A stretch of 64,000 nt of DNA from Gemmatimonadota bacterium (lineage in GTDB: Bacteria; Latescibacterota; UBA2968; UBA8231), in assembly GCA_018660835.1 (NCBI GenBank), contig JABJJN010000020.1, positions 1 to 64,000 on the forward strand, written 5' to 3'. The translations under genes were made by a program, and so were the position numbers. The notes under the pieces were generated by a model. That model was not told the DNA's origin. It saw only the letters and a program-made list of their open reading frames with translations, and searched no databases. Of the stretch, positions 25,138-33,206 are shown piece after piece (the first letter of the stretch is position 1; the number at the start of each line of letters is the position of its first letter).

Positions 25138-26850
25138 TTAAACATCCAGAATAGGCCGCACAAACTCGTAAACGCCTAGCATCTCTCCTGCAAGCGGTCC
25201 GTCGGGACCAGGAGACTCAGCGTAGAAGTGCAGTATGGGGTGCGTCAGAAACTCGAAGATCCCCACGTAGGCAGATCGAAAGGGAGCGATTTCTCCTTCC
25301 CTGTCCGCCTTGAGTGCTTCCTGACGAATGTCATCATAGAAATCAGCACTGGTGCCCCTCGGATCCACAGAGTCCGGCCTGGCGAAGAAAGGCTGCTGGA
25401 AGGTCGTCGGAAACAGATCGAGACATACCAACAACAAGGCGAAGGTCGCCACTCGCTGACTCTGGCGCCGCCATGCCACCTGTAGAAACTGAACGCCCAT
25501 TCCCGCCCCCAGGGCCAGGAAGAGGGTGGTAAAAACCAGATACCGACCAGCCCCAAGAAATTCGCTGCCCGGCAGCATTTGCACGAGCCCGCTGTGGTAG
25601 GCCAGTACCATCACAAAAGTCGCTGTGAGCAACAGCAGAACTGGCAAAGAGACACGCCGCAGGCGACGATGAAGTGTCAGCCCCATACCCATGATAGCGA
25701 GCAGGCACAAACTGATGCCCAGATAGCCACCATACCAGTTGAAATCCGGCCGCCCGTGGGACACGATCGAAAACTTGTAGTTCGACCACGCGAACAAGGT
25801 CCACCATGCGGGGTCTGGCGTCACGGACAGATCGAATCCCTGGGCAAGTCCGGTGAAGGATCGATCCACCCACATGGGCAGCAGCAGACTCCCACCGATC
25901 ACAGCAGCCGTCGCCAGTGACGCGAGCATATATGCGACACAGGTCTGCAGGCGGATGTGGTCCGGCTTCCAGACAAGCTGTAGCGCCAGAAACACGACGA
26001 GAAAAGCGCCGCTCCAATAGCCGTATCCGGGATGTGTGAGGACGACGAGTCCGAGGGCCGAACCAGCCAGCAGTGCATGGGGCAGACGATCCTCAACACG
26101 ACGGCAGAGCGTGGGACTGCCGTAGAAAACCCAAGGCAACAGCGCGTAGACCAGAGCGACGGGGTGCCTGCCCATGAACAGGATCTGCTGCGTATGCCAG
26201 AAACAAAGCACGAAAGCCAGTCCCGCGATGAAACTGGCCGATCGTCGCAACTGCATCTTGCGTGCAAGGGCAAACACGCCGACTCCACTCACGGCGTGGC
26301 AGCCCCCCAGCGTCAGCTTGATAGCTAACGTGTTATCGATCCACAGCGATGTCAGACCACTCAGGATATAGAACCCGAAGCCATACATCTGCATGAGGGG
26401 CGACCCCATACCGGTGGAGAACGTCCACCAGGGCCCCTGTAGCAGTGAAAAGCAGGTCTTCGCCAGATCAGTGAGGAAGATGTGCACTGATGCATCGGCG
26501 CTCCAACTGAGATTCCCTGGGCCGAAGTAGGCGCGGACACAGACCAGACTTGCGACCAGCAGGATCACTTGGGATCGCCGGTCCGAGACGAAGAGCCTGC
26601 GGAGAAACAGCGTCAGCTGTCGAGAATGGACCTCAAGAATCAGGAGTGCCAGTGTCGTGAGGATCGTGGCGACTGCAAGTACCAGATCCGCGATGCCGAA
26701 AACGACTTTGTCACGTAAGAAGTGGACATACTGGCCGAGAGACGCATACGTCACAGCCGCGGGAAGCACGGCGAGTTTGGTCATGGTCACATACTGAAAG
26801 CAAGCCAACAGCGCGACCCACGTTGCCAGCAGGGAATGGAACAGGCGCAT
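25138..26850 (-). CDS. Polytopic membrane protein, 6-PTPS-related/YfhO-like (N-terminal part)
   Basis: The 570-residue product has about eleven hydrophobic helices. Its early loop SADASVHIFLTDLAKTCFSL, with GSPLMQMYGFGFYI, resembles the donor-binding loop of GT-C-like membrane proteins in the 6-PTPS-related/YfhO group, which build or modify surface polysaccharide. The expected family length is near 800. The missing C-terminal part follows in frame after a TAA at 25138-25140. It is therefore either a truncated functional protein, a pseudogene or a sequence error. The ATG at 26850 gives a good first transmembrane helix. Confidence 0.7.
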   Translation of the reverse strand: MRLFHSLLATWVALLACFQYVTMTKLAVLPAAVTYASLGQYVHFLRDKVVFGIADLVLAVATILTTLALLILEVHSRQLTLFLRRLFVSDRRSQVILLVASLVCVRAYFGPGNLSWSADASVHIFLTDLAKTCFSLLQGPWWTFSTGMGSPLMQMYGFGFYILSGLTSLWIDNTLAIKLTLGGCHAVSGVGVFALARKMQLRRSASFIAGLAFVLCFWHTQQILFMGRHPVALVYALLPWVFYGSPTLCRRVEDRLPHALLAGSALGLVVLTHPGYGYWSGAFLVVFLALQLVWKPDHIRLQTCVAYMLASLATAAVIGGSLLLPMWVDRSFTGLAQGFDLSVTPDPAWWTLFAWSNYKFSIVSHGRPDFNWYGGYLGISLCLLAIMGMGLTLHRRLRRVSLPVLLLLTATFVMVLAYHSGLVQMLPGSEFLGAGRYLVFTTLFLALGAGMGVQFLQVAWRRQSQRVATFALLLVCLDLFPTTFQQPFFARPDSVDPRGTSADFYDDIRQEALKADREGEIAPFRSAYVGIFEFLTHPILHFYAESPGPDGPLAGEMLGVYEFVRPILDV

Positions 26851-27166
26851 CGATTTCCTACGATAGAGGTCAGAAGTTGCTATCTGTGTGCGTCATAACA
26901 GATCAGCGAGAACGTGAATCGTTCAGATTGAAATTGCAGAGAGGCCTGCTTCAGGTCCATGCCTCAGCGGCCCTCTGATAGCAAACTCGAAGTGCCTGTT
27001 CATTGGCAACGGATATTTTGGCGGAATTATGCAGCCTCAACATATTCTTGGTTCTGGCGATGACAAAAACAACATTGCCAATGATCGACCACACCCATAC
27101 CTTGACCCCATCATGACGACAAACTCTCAGAATCGCCGAAACCAGAACGCCTGCGACGACAATACA

Positions 27167-27261
27167 GTCGCGGCGGGATTCGACGTGTTCTGACGGTCAG
27201 CTAAACAACACCGACGAAACACCACTTCCCGCCGCGACATGCTTCGCGAGCGGGTTTTTTT
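27167..27261 (+). promoter_or_regulatory. Candidate antiterminator/terminator switch
   Basis: GTCGCGGCGGGA (27167-27178) is perfectly complementary to TCCCGCCGCGAC (27227-27238). The latter contains the 5' arm of an intrinsic terminator: CCCGCCGCG (27228-27236), loop ACATGCTT, then CGCG-a-GCGGG (27245-27254) and seven Ts. The two helices exclude each other, the classic layout of transcription attenuation. An inner helix GTGTT/AACAC (27185-27189 with 27207-27211) could stabilise the antiterminator. The ligand or sensing event is unknown. It could instead simply end an unannotated small RNA. Confidence 0.5.
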
Positions 27262-27398
27262 GTGCCTCAAATCGAAACTGATCTGATGCGTACCACCTAT
27301 TTCACATCTCTGATTCACGACGACAATAATCCGAATACACACGTCACCCGGACTCGATTCCGCGTGCCCTGATCGGTTATTGCCACCTACCGAACATC

Positions 27399-27431
27399 GC
27401 CCGCCGTCGAGTCATCGACGGCGGGCTTTTT
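27399..27431 (+). terminator. Perfect intrinsic terminator 27 bases before aspS
   Basis: GCCCGCCGTCGA pairs with TCGACGGCGGGC (12 bp, no mismatch) around a GTCA loop, followed by TTTTT. The remaining 27 bases to the aspS ATG contain the AAGGAG ribosome-binding site and are too short for a separate promoter. Transcripts reaching aspS must therefore pass this terminator, or start within it. Confidence 0.85.
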
Positions 27432-27458
27432 CGTTCTCACAAGAAGGAGTCAAACCCG

Positions 27459-29243
27459 ATGCACCCTCACCGAACTCACACATGCGGCCAACTGGGACAG
27501 ATCGATGTCGGCAGCCAGGTCCGCCTCAGCGGCTGGGTCCACCGCAGTCGTAACCATGGTGGTGTCTTGTTCGTAGACCTGCGCGACGAGCACGGCCTGA
27601 CGCAGATCGTGTTTCAGCCAGGCAGTCCCACACATGAACCAGCGACGAGCATTTCGGCAGAATCAGTCATCACCGTCACAGGTCCTGTCGTCGCCCGAAG
27701 CGATGGCAACATCAATACTGCCCTGGCGACTGGACAGATTGAAGTGCTTGCTGAAGAACTCGACATCGCTAGCGTAGCAGAGGCCCTGCCCTTCCCCGTG
27801 GCTGAGGAAACGCAGGTTTCGGAGAGTCTGCGCCTGCGTCACCGATTCCTCGATCTGCGCCGCCAGAGCTTGCACCAGCGGATCCAATTGCGCTCCGACG
27901 TCGTAGCCAGTGTCCGGCGACGCCTGGGCGATCTTGGCTTCACAGAAATCCAGACGCCTATTCTGACGAACAGCTCCCCCGAAGGAGCACGCGACTTCCT
28001 CGTGCCCAGTCGACTGCACAAAGGCCAGTTCTATGCCCTGCCACAATCACCACAGCAATTCAAGCAACTGCTGATGGTTGCGGGCTTCGATCGCTATTTC
28101 CAGATCGCTTCCTGCTTTAGAGACGAGGATGCGCGTGCAGACCGATCCCCTGGGGAACACACCCAACTCGACATGGAGATGGCCTTTGTCGAGCAGGATG
28201 ACGTCTTCGTCGTTCTCGAGCAGCTCCTGTACGGATTGTTCACAGAGTTCACCGACTGGGAAGTGTCGAGTCCGCCATTCCCACGCATTCCCTATGCCGA
28301 CTCACTGATGAGATTCGGCACAGACAAACCCGACCTGCGCTTCGGTCTCGAGATGCAGGATCTCAGCAGCCTCTTTGGGGACGCTGATTTTCGCGTATTT
28401 CGGCAGATCGTGGAGACGGGTGGTGTTGTGCGTGCCCTTGTCATCGAGCAAGGCGCCGCACAGTCACGGCGTTTCTTTACGGAACTGGAGTCGTGGGCTA
28501 CTGAAGCAGGTGGGGCAGGTCTTGCCTGGTTGACGACGACAGCCGATGGCTTCGGCGGCCCCATTGCACGCGCCCTCGGTCAGGAGCTGGCGACGAGAAT
28601 CGTCGCTGCGACAGATGCGGGGGAGGGATCGGCCATTCTGTTGTTTGCTGGCCCGGAAGCGGCAACAGCCAGTCTGGGCGGCGAACTACGTCTGCATCTG
28701 GCCGATCTGTTGTCAATGCGGCAAGAGGGTGTATTCCGCTTTTGTTGGATCGTCGACTTTCCCATGTATGCAGCCGATGAAGAGACGGGAGGCATCGACT
28801 TCTGTCACAATCCCTTCTCCATGCCACAGGGAGGCCTGCAGGCATTGGTTGAGCAATCCCCCTTGGATATCCTGGCCAATCAGTATGACATCGTCGTGAA
28901 TGGCACGGAACTTTCGAGTGGGGCGATCCGCAACCATCGCTCTGACATCATGCTCAAAGCATTCGAGATTGCCGGCTATTCAGCAGAGCGGGTTGAAGCT
29001 GGGTTCGGTGGCCTCATGCGAGCCTTCGCCCTGGGCGCCCCTCCTCACGGCGGCATCGCACCGGGAATCGATCGACTGGTGATGCTCCTGGCCAAGGAGC
29101 CAAACATCCGCGAGGTGATCCCCTTCCCTATGACGCAGAATGCCCAGGATTTATTGATGGGCGCACCGGGGAGCATTGCACTTGAGCAGATGCGTGAACT
29201 GGGGATGCGACCTGCGGACCGAAAGCCGATGTCGCACGCGTGA
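27459..29243 (+). CDS. aspS: Aspartyl-tRNA synthetase AspS
   Basis: This class II synthetase charges tRNA(Asp). It has the usual bacterial length of 594 residues. The N-terminal OB-fold reads QVRLSGWVHRSRNHGGVLFV. Class II motif 2 is CFRDEDARADRSPGEHTQLD, where most bacteria have PEFTQ, followed by the bacterial insertion domain. Motif 3 is GGIAPGIDRLVMLL. The C-terminal IREVIPFPMTQNAQDLLMGAP is diagnostic. AAGGAG lies nine bases before the ATG. It is likely controlled by the terminators in its long leader. Confidence 0.96.
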   Translation: MHPHRTHTCGQLGQIDVGSQVRLSGWVHRSRNHGGVLFVDLRDEHGLTQIVFQPGSPTHEPATSISAESVITVTGPVVARSDGNINTALATGQIEVLAEELDIASVAEALPFPVAEETQVSESLRLRHRFLDLRRQSLHQRIQLRSDVVASVRRRLGDLGFTEIQTPILTNSSPEGARDFLVPSRLHKGQFYALPQSPQQFKQLLMVAGFDRYFQIASCFRDEDARADRSPGEHTQLDMEMAFVEQDDVFVVLEQLLYGLFTEFTDWEVSSPPFPRIPYADSLMRFGTDKPDLRFGLEMQDLSSLFGDADFRVFRQIVETGGVVRALVIEQGAAQSRRFFTELESWATEAGGAGLAWLTTTADGFGGPIARALGQELATRIVAATDAGEGSAILLFAGPEAATASLGGELRLHLADLLSMRQEGVFRFCWIVDFPMYAADEETGGIDFCHNPFSMPQGGLQALVEQSPLDILANQYDIVVNGTELSSGAIRNHRSDIMLKAFEIAGYSAERVEAGFGGLMRAFALGAPPHGGIAPGIDRLVMLLAKEPNIREVIPFPMTQNAQDLLMGAPGSIALEQMRELGMRPADRKPMSHA

Positions 29244-29278
29244 TAGCCCTTATCGCCCTGGTTGGATAGTTGCCCGCA

Positions 29279-29309
29279 GCGTCCCGTCGTGAGTGGAGCG
29301 ACGGGACGC
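29279..29309 (+). terminator. Strong hairpin after aspS without a T-run
   Basis: GCGTCCCGTCG and CGACGGGACGC form a perfect 11-bp stem with a nine-base loop, 36 bases after the aspS stop. No T-run follows, so it may act as an mRNA 3' stabiliser or a tail-less terminator. Confidence 0.4.
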
Positions 29310-29331
29310 GACGGCCAGAGCCACCAGTAAC

Positions 29332-29363
29332 TCTATGCGTACCGCGCATAGATAGAACTTTTT
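29332..29363 (+). terminator. Intrinsic terminator between aspS and the response regulator
   Basis: TCTATGCG pairs with CGCATAGA (8 bp) around TACCG, and TTTTT follows seven bases later at 29359-29363. It fits an intrinsic terminator for aspS, though the spacer before the T-run is longer than usual. Confidence 0.45.
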
Positions 29364-29415
29364 GTCCGTATCAATACGGATTTCGAAACCAGATAGATCC
29401 TGGTACGTTGGGGAC

Positions 29416-29790
29416 ATGAAGATCTTGCTCGTTGATGACAATGCCGATGTGCGCATGACCCTCGCTGCCATGCTCTCCCGGCTGGGTTATGAAGTCACAT
29501 CAGTAGAGTCCGCTGAAGCTGCCTTTGAGCGACTCGCTGCGAACCCAATAGATCTGATTCTCTCGGACTACAATCTTCCCGACGTGGACGGCGTCGAATT
29601 GCTGCGCCGGGCAAATGGCATGGTCCCTGGCTTGGTGTCCATCATCGCCTCGGGCATTGCCCCACCTGGACACTGGGATCACATCGATGATTGGTTGATC
29701 AAGCCACTTCCCTTTGGCGAACTGAAACACCGGCTGGAGGCCGCTGTCGCGAAAAGAGAAGACCAACGAACGGCTGATGGTTTCGGCTGA
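29416..29790 (+). CDS. Single-domain response regulator
   Basis: The 124-residue protein is only a receiver domain. KILLVDDNADVRMTLAAMLSRLGY gives the acidic pair, and Asp51 in LILSDYNLPDVDG is the phosphoacceptor. Lys96 in WLIKPLPFGEL completes the pocket, and IIASG supplies the switch residue position. There is no output domain and no adjacent kinase, so it acts through protein interaction like CheY or Spo0F. The ATG at 29416 begins the conserved strand; an in-frame start at 29362 overlaps a predicted terminator and is unlikely. Confidence 0.85.
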   Translation: MKILLVDDNADVRMTLAAMLSRLGYEVTSVESAEAAFERLAANPIDLILSDYNLPDVDGVELLRRANGMVPGLVSIIASGIAPPGHWDHIDDWLIKPLPFGELKHRLEAAVAKREDQRTADGFG

Positions 29791-29802
29791 CGGTTCGGCT
29801 GA

Positions 29803-30479
29803 TATGTCCTGCTGACAGATCCCACTGAGGCTCGTTCACTCGCCCTGTCGGCAGAAGCCCAGCCAGTTGGGCAGATTGCGTACACCGCTTTTCAGCAGAT
29901 CCACGTGATGAATCCGGATGGCTCGGGACAGCAAGCTCTGACGCAAGGACAGGCGCCAGCGTGGTCCCATGATGGCGAGAAGATCTATTTCGAATGGCAC
30001 CGGGATGGGGAGAGTTTCATCTATTCCATCGACGCCATTCCCGGTGCTGTGCCCCAATCTTCCTTGCCGGTCTTGATGGCAGTGACATTCGCCTCATCGG
30101 CGGTGAGATCGGCACGCATGGTGCTCCGGCATGGTCTGCCGATGGCCAGCGACTCGCGTTCTACAGCCGACGCCAGGATGGCGAAGGGATCTACGTAGCG
30201 GATGCCCAGGGCCAGAATCAGACGCTGATCTCTGTGGAGTGGGTGATCGACTGGTCTCCCTCCTGGTCACCCGACGGCGAATGGGTCACTTTCGTCTCCA
30301 GTCAAAGCCGTGTGAATTACGACATCTTCATCATGAGAGCTGATGGCTCCGACGTGAGGAATCTGACCAGCAGTGGCGACAGCAATGAAGATGATGCCAC
30401 CTGGTCCCCTGTCTCCCTGCCAGCCCTGCCGACGGCCGTCGAGGACATGAGTTGGGGGCAGGTGAAAGCCGGGAACTGA
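29803..30479 (+). pseudogene. Frameshifted secreted TolB-like beta-propeller with TAV-W-VK tail
   Basis: Two overlapping frames encode one WD40-like PD40 propeller. Frame one reads QPVGQIAYTAFQQIHVMNPD, then APAWSHDGEKIYFEWHRDG, and ends in phase near 30054. From there the next frame continues AGLDGSDIRLIGG, APAWSADGQRLAFYSR, PSWSPDGEWVTFVS and IMRADGSDVRNLTSSGD. A one- or two-base indel at about 30045-30065 separates them. The N-terminal frame follows a TGA at 29800 and has no plausible start before the apparent signal-peptide end (SLALSAEA), so the beginning is also damaged. The C-terminus PTAVEDMSWGQVKAGN carries the shared tail. Confidence 0.65.
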
Positions 30480-30560
30480 CTCACGGGGGGCAGTTCAGAG
30501 CATGACAATCAGCCCAAGGTCCGTCCTGTAGCTGCGGGGTGAAATCTCTCTTGCGACTAT

Positions 30561-30959
30561 TTGGTGCAGGGTTGTTTGTGTAGCACAGTCATTGTGCTCA
30601 CCACGACCCTATCCGAGACGCCAATTTTGCCTGCATCGCCCCCTATCCTTGCCCAGCTCATGGCGGTCATCGAAGACCGCCGCGACCACCCTCCCGAGAA
30701 ATCCTACACAACCACGCTGTTAGCCGGTGGTGTAGACGTGATCGGCCACAAAATCGCCGAAGAAGCGGCAGAAGTCGTCGAAGCTGCCGCAGAGGCTGGT
30801 GACACGGGGCGGGATCATCTCATCCACGAAGCGGGTGACCTGGTCTATCACCTGCTGGTCCTTCTGGCGCTACGCAGTATCCCATTGGCAGACGTCGAAA
30901 CCGAGTTGGCACGTCGATTCGATGTGTCAGGTCTCGATGAGAAGGCGGCTCGGTCATGA
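30561..30959 (+). CDS. hisE: Phosphoribosyl-ATP diphosphatase HisE
   Basis: This catalyses the second step of histidine synthesis, hydrolysing phosphoribosyl-ATP to phosphoribosyl-AMP. The core LAQLMAVIEDRRDHPPEKSY followed by TTTLLAGGVDVIGHKIAEEAAEVVEAA is diagnostic, including the Glu-rich metal-binding helix. HLIHEAGDLVYHLLVLLALR is the second conserved helix. The start is uncertain: TTG 30561, GTG 30594 and ATG 30660 are all in frame, and the last would cut into the conserved N-terminus. The stop overlaps hisG by four bases. Confidence 0.9.
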   Translation: MVQGCLCSTVIVLTTTLSETPILPASPPILAQLMAVIEDRRDHPPEKSYTTTLLAGGVDVIGHKIAEEAAEVVEAAAEAGDTGRDHLIHEAGDLVYHLLVLLALRSIPLADVETELARRFDVSGLDEKAARS

Positions 30960-31807
30960 GCAATTTCCGCATCGGCATTCCAAGCAAGGGCCGCCTCTGC
31001 GAGCAGGCGACAGAATTACTCGTCGCCGCAGGACTCAGTTTTCGACGCCAGGATCGTAGCCTCTTTGCCCAGGTTGAAGAGTTGCCCGTCGATGTCGCTT
31101 TCCTGCGGACATCTGACATTCCGGTCCTGTGTGCCGAGGGTGCCATCGATCTGGGTATCTCCGGCAGTGACGTCATCCTCGAATCAGGTGCCCACGTGCA
31201 AACCCGGTTGGCTCTGGGGATCAGCAAGTGTCGTCTCGCCGTTCTTGTGGGCGAGGAGGACGATATCCAAAAACCGGAAGATCTGGACGGTAGGCGCATC
31301 GCCACCAAGTTCCTGCGGGTCACCAGCCAATACCTGGCCAGTCACGACGCGCAGGCACACCTGGTGAAATTCAATGGATCCATCGAAATTATGACATCTC
31401 TCGGTGTGGCCGATGCAATGGTCGATATCGTCGAGACGGGCAGCACCCTGGCGGCCAATCGCCTTCGTATCCTCGACGAAATCGGTCACTTTGAGAGTGT
31501 TCTGCTGCAAACCGAGCAGAATACGGACAAAGACATGGTCGATTTGCTCGTGCGGCGCCTGGAAGGGGTGGTCATCGCCCGCAGTTATTCACTACTAGAA
31601 TACAATATCCCTCGAGAGAAACTCGCTGAAGCAGAGAAAATCACCCCCGGTTTCAACTCTCCAACCGTCAATGCCCTGGAAGCACCCCAATGGTGTGCCG
31701 TACGGGCCATGGTACGTCGAAAACAGGCGATCGAGGCCATGGAAAAGCTTGAAACGCTAGGCGCATCCGCTATTCTCGAGACCCGGATCGCAAATTGCCG
31801 ACTTTGA
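30956..31807 (+). CDS. hisG: ATP phosphoribosyltransferase HisG, long form
   Basis: The first and feedback-controlled enzyme of histidine synthesis joins ATP and PRPP. The 283-residue length indicates the long form with its own C-terminal ACT-like regulatory domain (about residues 210-283), so no HisZ partner is needed. FRIGIPSKGRLCEQATELL begins the protein. The PRPP loop is DAMVDIVETGSTLAANRLRI near residue 150. It is coupled to hisE by an ATGA overlap; the other his genes are not in this window. Confidence 0.94.
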   Translation: MSNFRIGIPSKGRLCEQATELLVAAGLSFRRQDRSLFAQVEELPVDVAFLRTSDIPVLCAEGAIDLGISGSDVILESGAHVQTRLALGISKCRLAVLVGEEDDIQKPEDLDGRRIATKFLRVTSQYLASHDAQAHLVKFNGSIEIMTSLGVADAMVDIVETGSTLAANRLRILDEIGHFESVLLQTEQNTDKDMVDLLVRRLEGVVIARSYSLLEYNIPREKLAEAEKITPGFNSPTVNALEAPQWCAVRAMVRRKQAIEAMEKLETLGASAILETRIANCRL

Positions 31808-32002
31808 GGAAAATCAGGAAATTATCAAAATATCCATTATTGCCCTTCTCAAACCGCTAGACAGAAGCCTATCTTCTAGTTATCAGCGCGTTGCCACACC
31901 GGCTAGCGCGTACCATGCTGTTGGCAGCGATCTCCTGTTGGCCTTTTTGGTCAGGTACGAGAACACGACCAACGAGCAAACACTATTTAGGAGATCCAAC
32001 AA

Positions 32003-32209
32003 ATGGCAGAGCGCAAGACTGGCACTGTTAAGTGGTTCAACGACGCAAAAGGCTTCGGCTTCATTCAGTCCGACTCCGGCGACGTTTTCGTTCATCATTC
32101 CGCCATCCGTGGTGAGGGCTTCAAGTCCCTCGCCGAGGGTCAGCAGGTTGAGTTCGATCTCGTCCAAGGCGAGAAGGGTCCTGCAGCCGAGAATGTGCAG
32201 CCTTCCTAA
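32003..32209 (+). CDS. Cold-shock protein, CspA family
   Basis: This is a 68-residue single-stranded nucleic-acid-binding OB-fold protein. [17 protein letters not shown] holds RNP1 (KGFGFI), and VFVHHSAI is RNP2. TTTAGGAG lies eight bases before the ATG. The preceding 195 bases (31808-32002) contain no gene and make a long 5' leader, as expected of temperature-responsive csp mRNAs. A strong terminator follows at 32243. It is a monocistronic unit. Confidence 0.95.
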   Translation: MAERKTGTVKWFNDAKGFGFIQSDSGDVFVHHSAIRGEGFKSLAEGQQVEFDLVQGEKGPAAENVQPS

Positions 32210-32242
32210 GGCAGCATAGACCTTCCGGTCGCTAGAACTTTT

Positions 32243-32279
32243 AAGGCCCCGTCATCTCACGATGGCGGGGCCTTTTTTT
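32243..32279 (+). terminator. Intrinsic terminator of the cold-shock gene
   Basis: AAGGCCCCGTCAT pairs with ATGGCGGGGCCTT (13 bp with one G-T wobble) around a six-base loop, ending in a run of seven Ts. It lies 34 bases after the csp stop. Confidence 0.92.
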
Positions 32280-32314
32280 ATAGGACCTGTGTTGTGGCGA
32301 CGCGGTCGCTGCGG

Positions 32315-32932
32315 TCAGTCGACGGCGCCCTTCACTTGCGCCCAAGAGCCTTCTTCGATCGCCGTCAGGAACAGCCCCGTGGAAACATCGATTCCGTTCA
32401 GTGACACAAAACGGCGCTCCGTTGTGCCATCAGGCAGCACGAGACGCGTTTCGAGGATAGGCGTATCCTCGATCCGAACCTCCGCGTGATTCAGAGTTCC
32501 CTGAACGACGACTTCGAAGGACGCAACCAGACCATCACCTTTCAGGACGCGCGAGTCACCAAGTCCGGCCAACGCCGCGTAGCGGAAGTGCGTCCGATCC
32601 TCTGCCACAACCTCTGGCACATCGCTGATGCCGTTGTAGGCGGTCACGACATTGTCGAATAGGGAGCCCTTGCTGAAAGGTTGTATGCCAGCGTACTCGG
32701 GACTGTGATCGATTACCTCAAAGGCACTCGTCGGCAGACTCAAGTGCAGATCGATCCCGGAGACACCGAGACAGTCAAGTCTTGCAACGACATCGATTTG
32801 CACCGTATCGCCAATACCAGCTGTGACGGGACCAGAAGAATGTTGATGAGCTCTGAGCTCGAGGCTTTGCGCCATGACGGGCGTAAGGGCGGACAGACTC
32901 GCGGCGAGGGACAACAGGACGAACCGCTGCAT
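32315..32932 (-). CDS. Secreted cohesin-like protein with TAI-W-VK tail (paralogue 2)
   Basis: The 205-residue exported protein has a signal peptide MQRFVLLSLAASLSALTPVMAQ and AAGGAGG seven bases upstream of its ATG. The mature domain parallels the protein at 23672: GIGDTVQIDVVARLD, QPFSKGSLF, DGLVASFEVVVQG, and EDTPILETRLVLPD with ERRFVSLNG. The cohesin-like beta-sandwich is inferred from strand pattern. The C-terminus LTAIEEGSWAQVKGAVD is a variant of the recurring tail. It converges on the cold-shock gene. The role is unknown, possibly a surface-attached scaffold or binding module. Confidence 0.75.
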   Translation of the reverse strand: MQRFVLLSLAASLSALTPVMAQSLELRAHQHSSGPVTAGIGDTVQIDVVARLDCLGVSGIDLHLSLPTSAFEVIDHSPEYAGIQPFSKGSLFDNVVTAYNGISDVPEVVAEDRTHFRYAALAGLGDSRVLKGDGLVASFEVVVQGTLNHAEVRIEDTPILETRLVLPDGTTERRFVSLNGIDVSTGLFLTAIEEGSWAQVKGAVD

Positions 32933-33206
32933 CTCATAACCTCCTTGTTACGAGTAAGGGTGCGGTAAGGCGCGGGCCGTCAGCCGGCGCCAGAAACCAA
33001 CGCTGCATGATGAGACGGTGGGATCACGTGTCGGTTCCCCTTTCTGATCAAGGAGTTTCGTACGAGCGCTCTGGGCCCTGCTCGTCGTATCGTTGTGCAG
33101 TCTGATTGTGCAGCCTCTGATCGATGCAAGCCGGAACCACCCGGGTCCTGCTGACGTCTCAGTTGGTCTGCGTCCCAATGCATGGCACCTACATAAGTGA
33201 GTGGAA

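Larger units (their letters stand above)
26851..27458 (+). other. 608-base non-coding leader region upstream of aspS
   Basis: No supported gene lies here on either strand. It holds the divergent promoter region between the membrane protein (minus) and aspS (plus), plus two strong plus-strand intrinsic terminators at 27228-27261 and 27399-27431. A 12-bp helix competes with the first terminator. The section 27262-27398 between the terminators shows no tRNA or known small RNA. Confidence 0.6.

Noticed and set aside
27176..27190. GGGATTCGACG in the aspS leader, reminiscent of the tmRNA 5' end
   Set aside because: Only about 85 bases precede the terminator, with no tag reading frame and no tRNA-like 3' end with T-loop and CCA.
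27286..27300. AGGTGGTACGC on the minus strand, similar to the T-box core
   Set aside because: It is on the strand opposite to aspS, lacks the specifier and stem I features, and no biosynthetic or synthetase gene follows on that strand.
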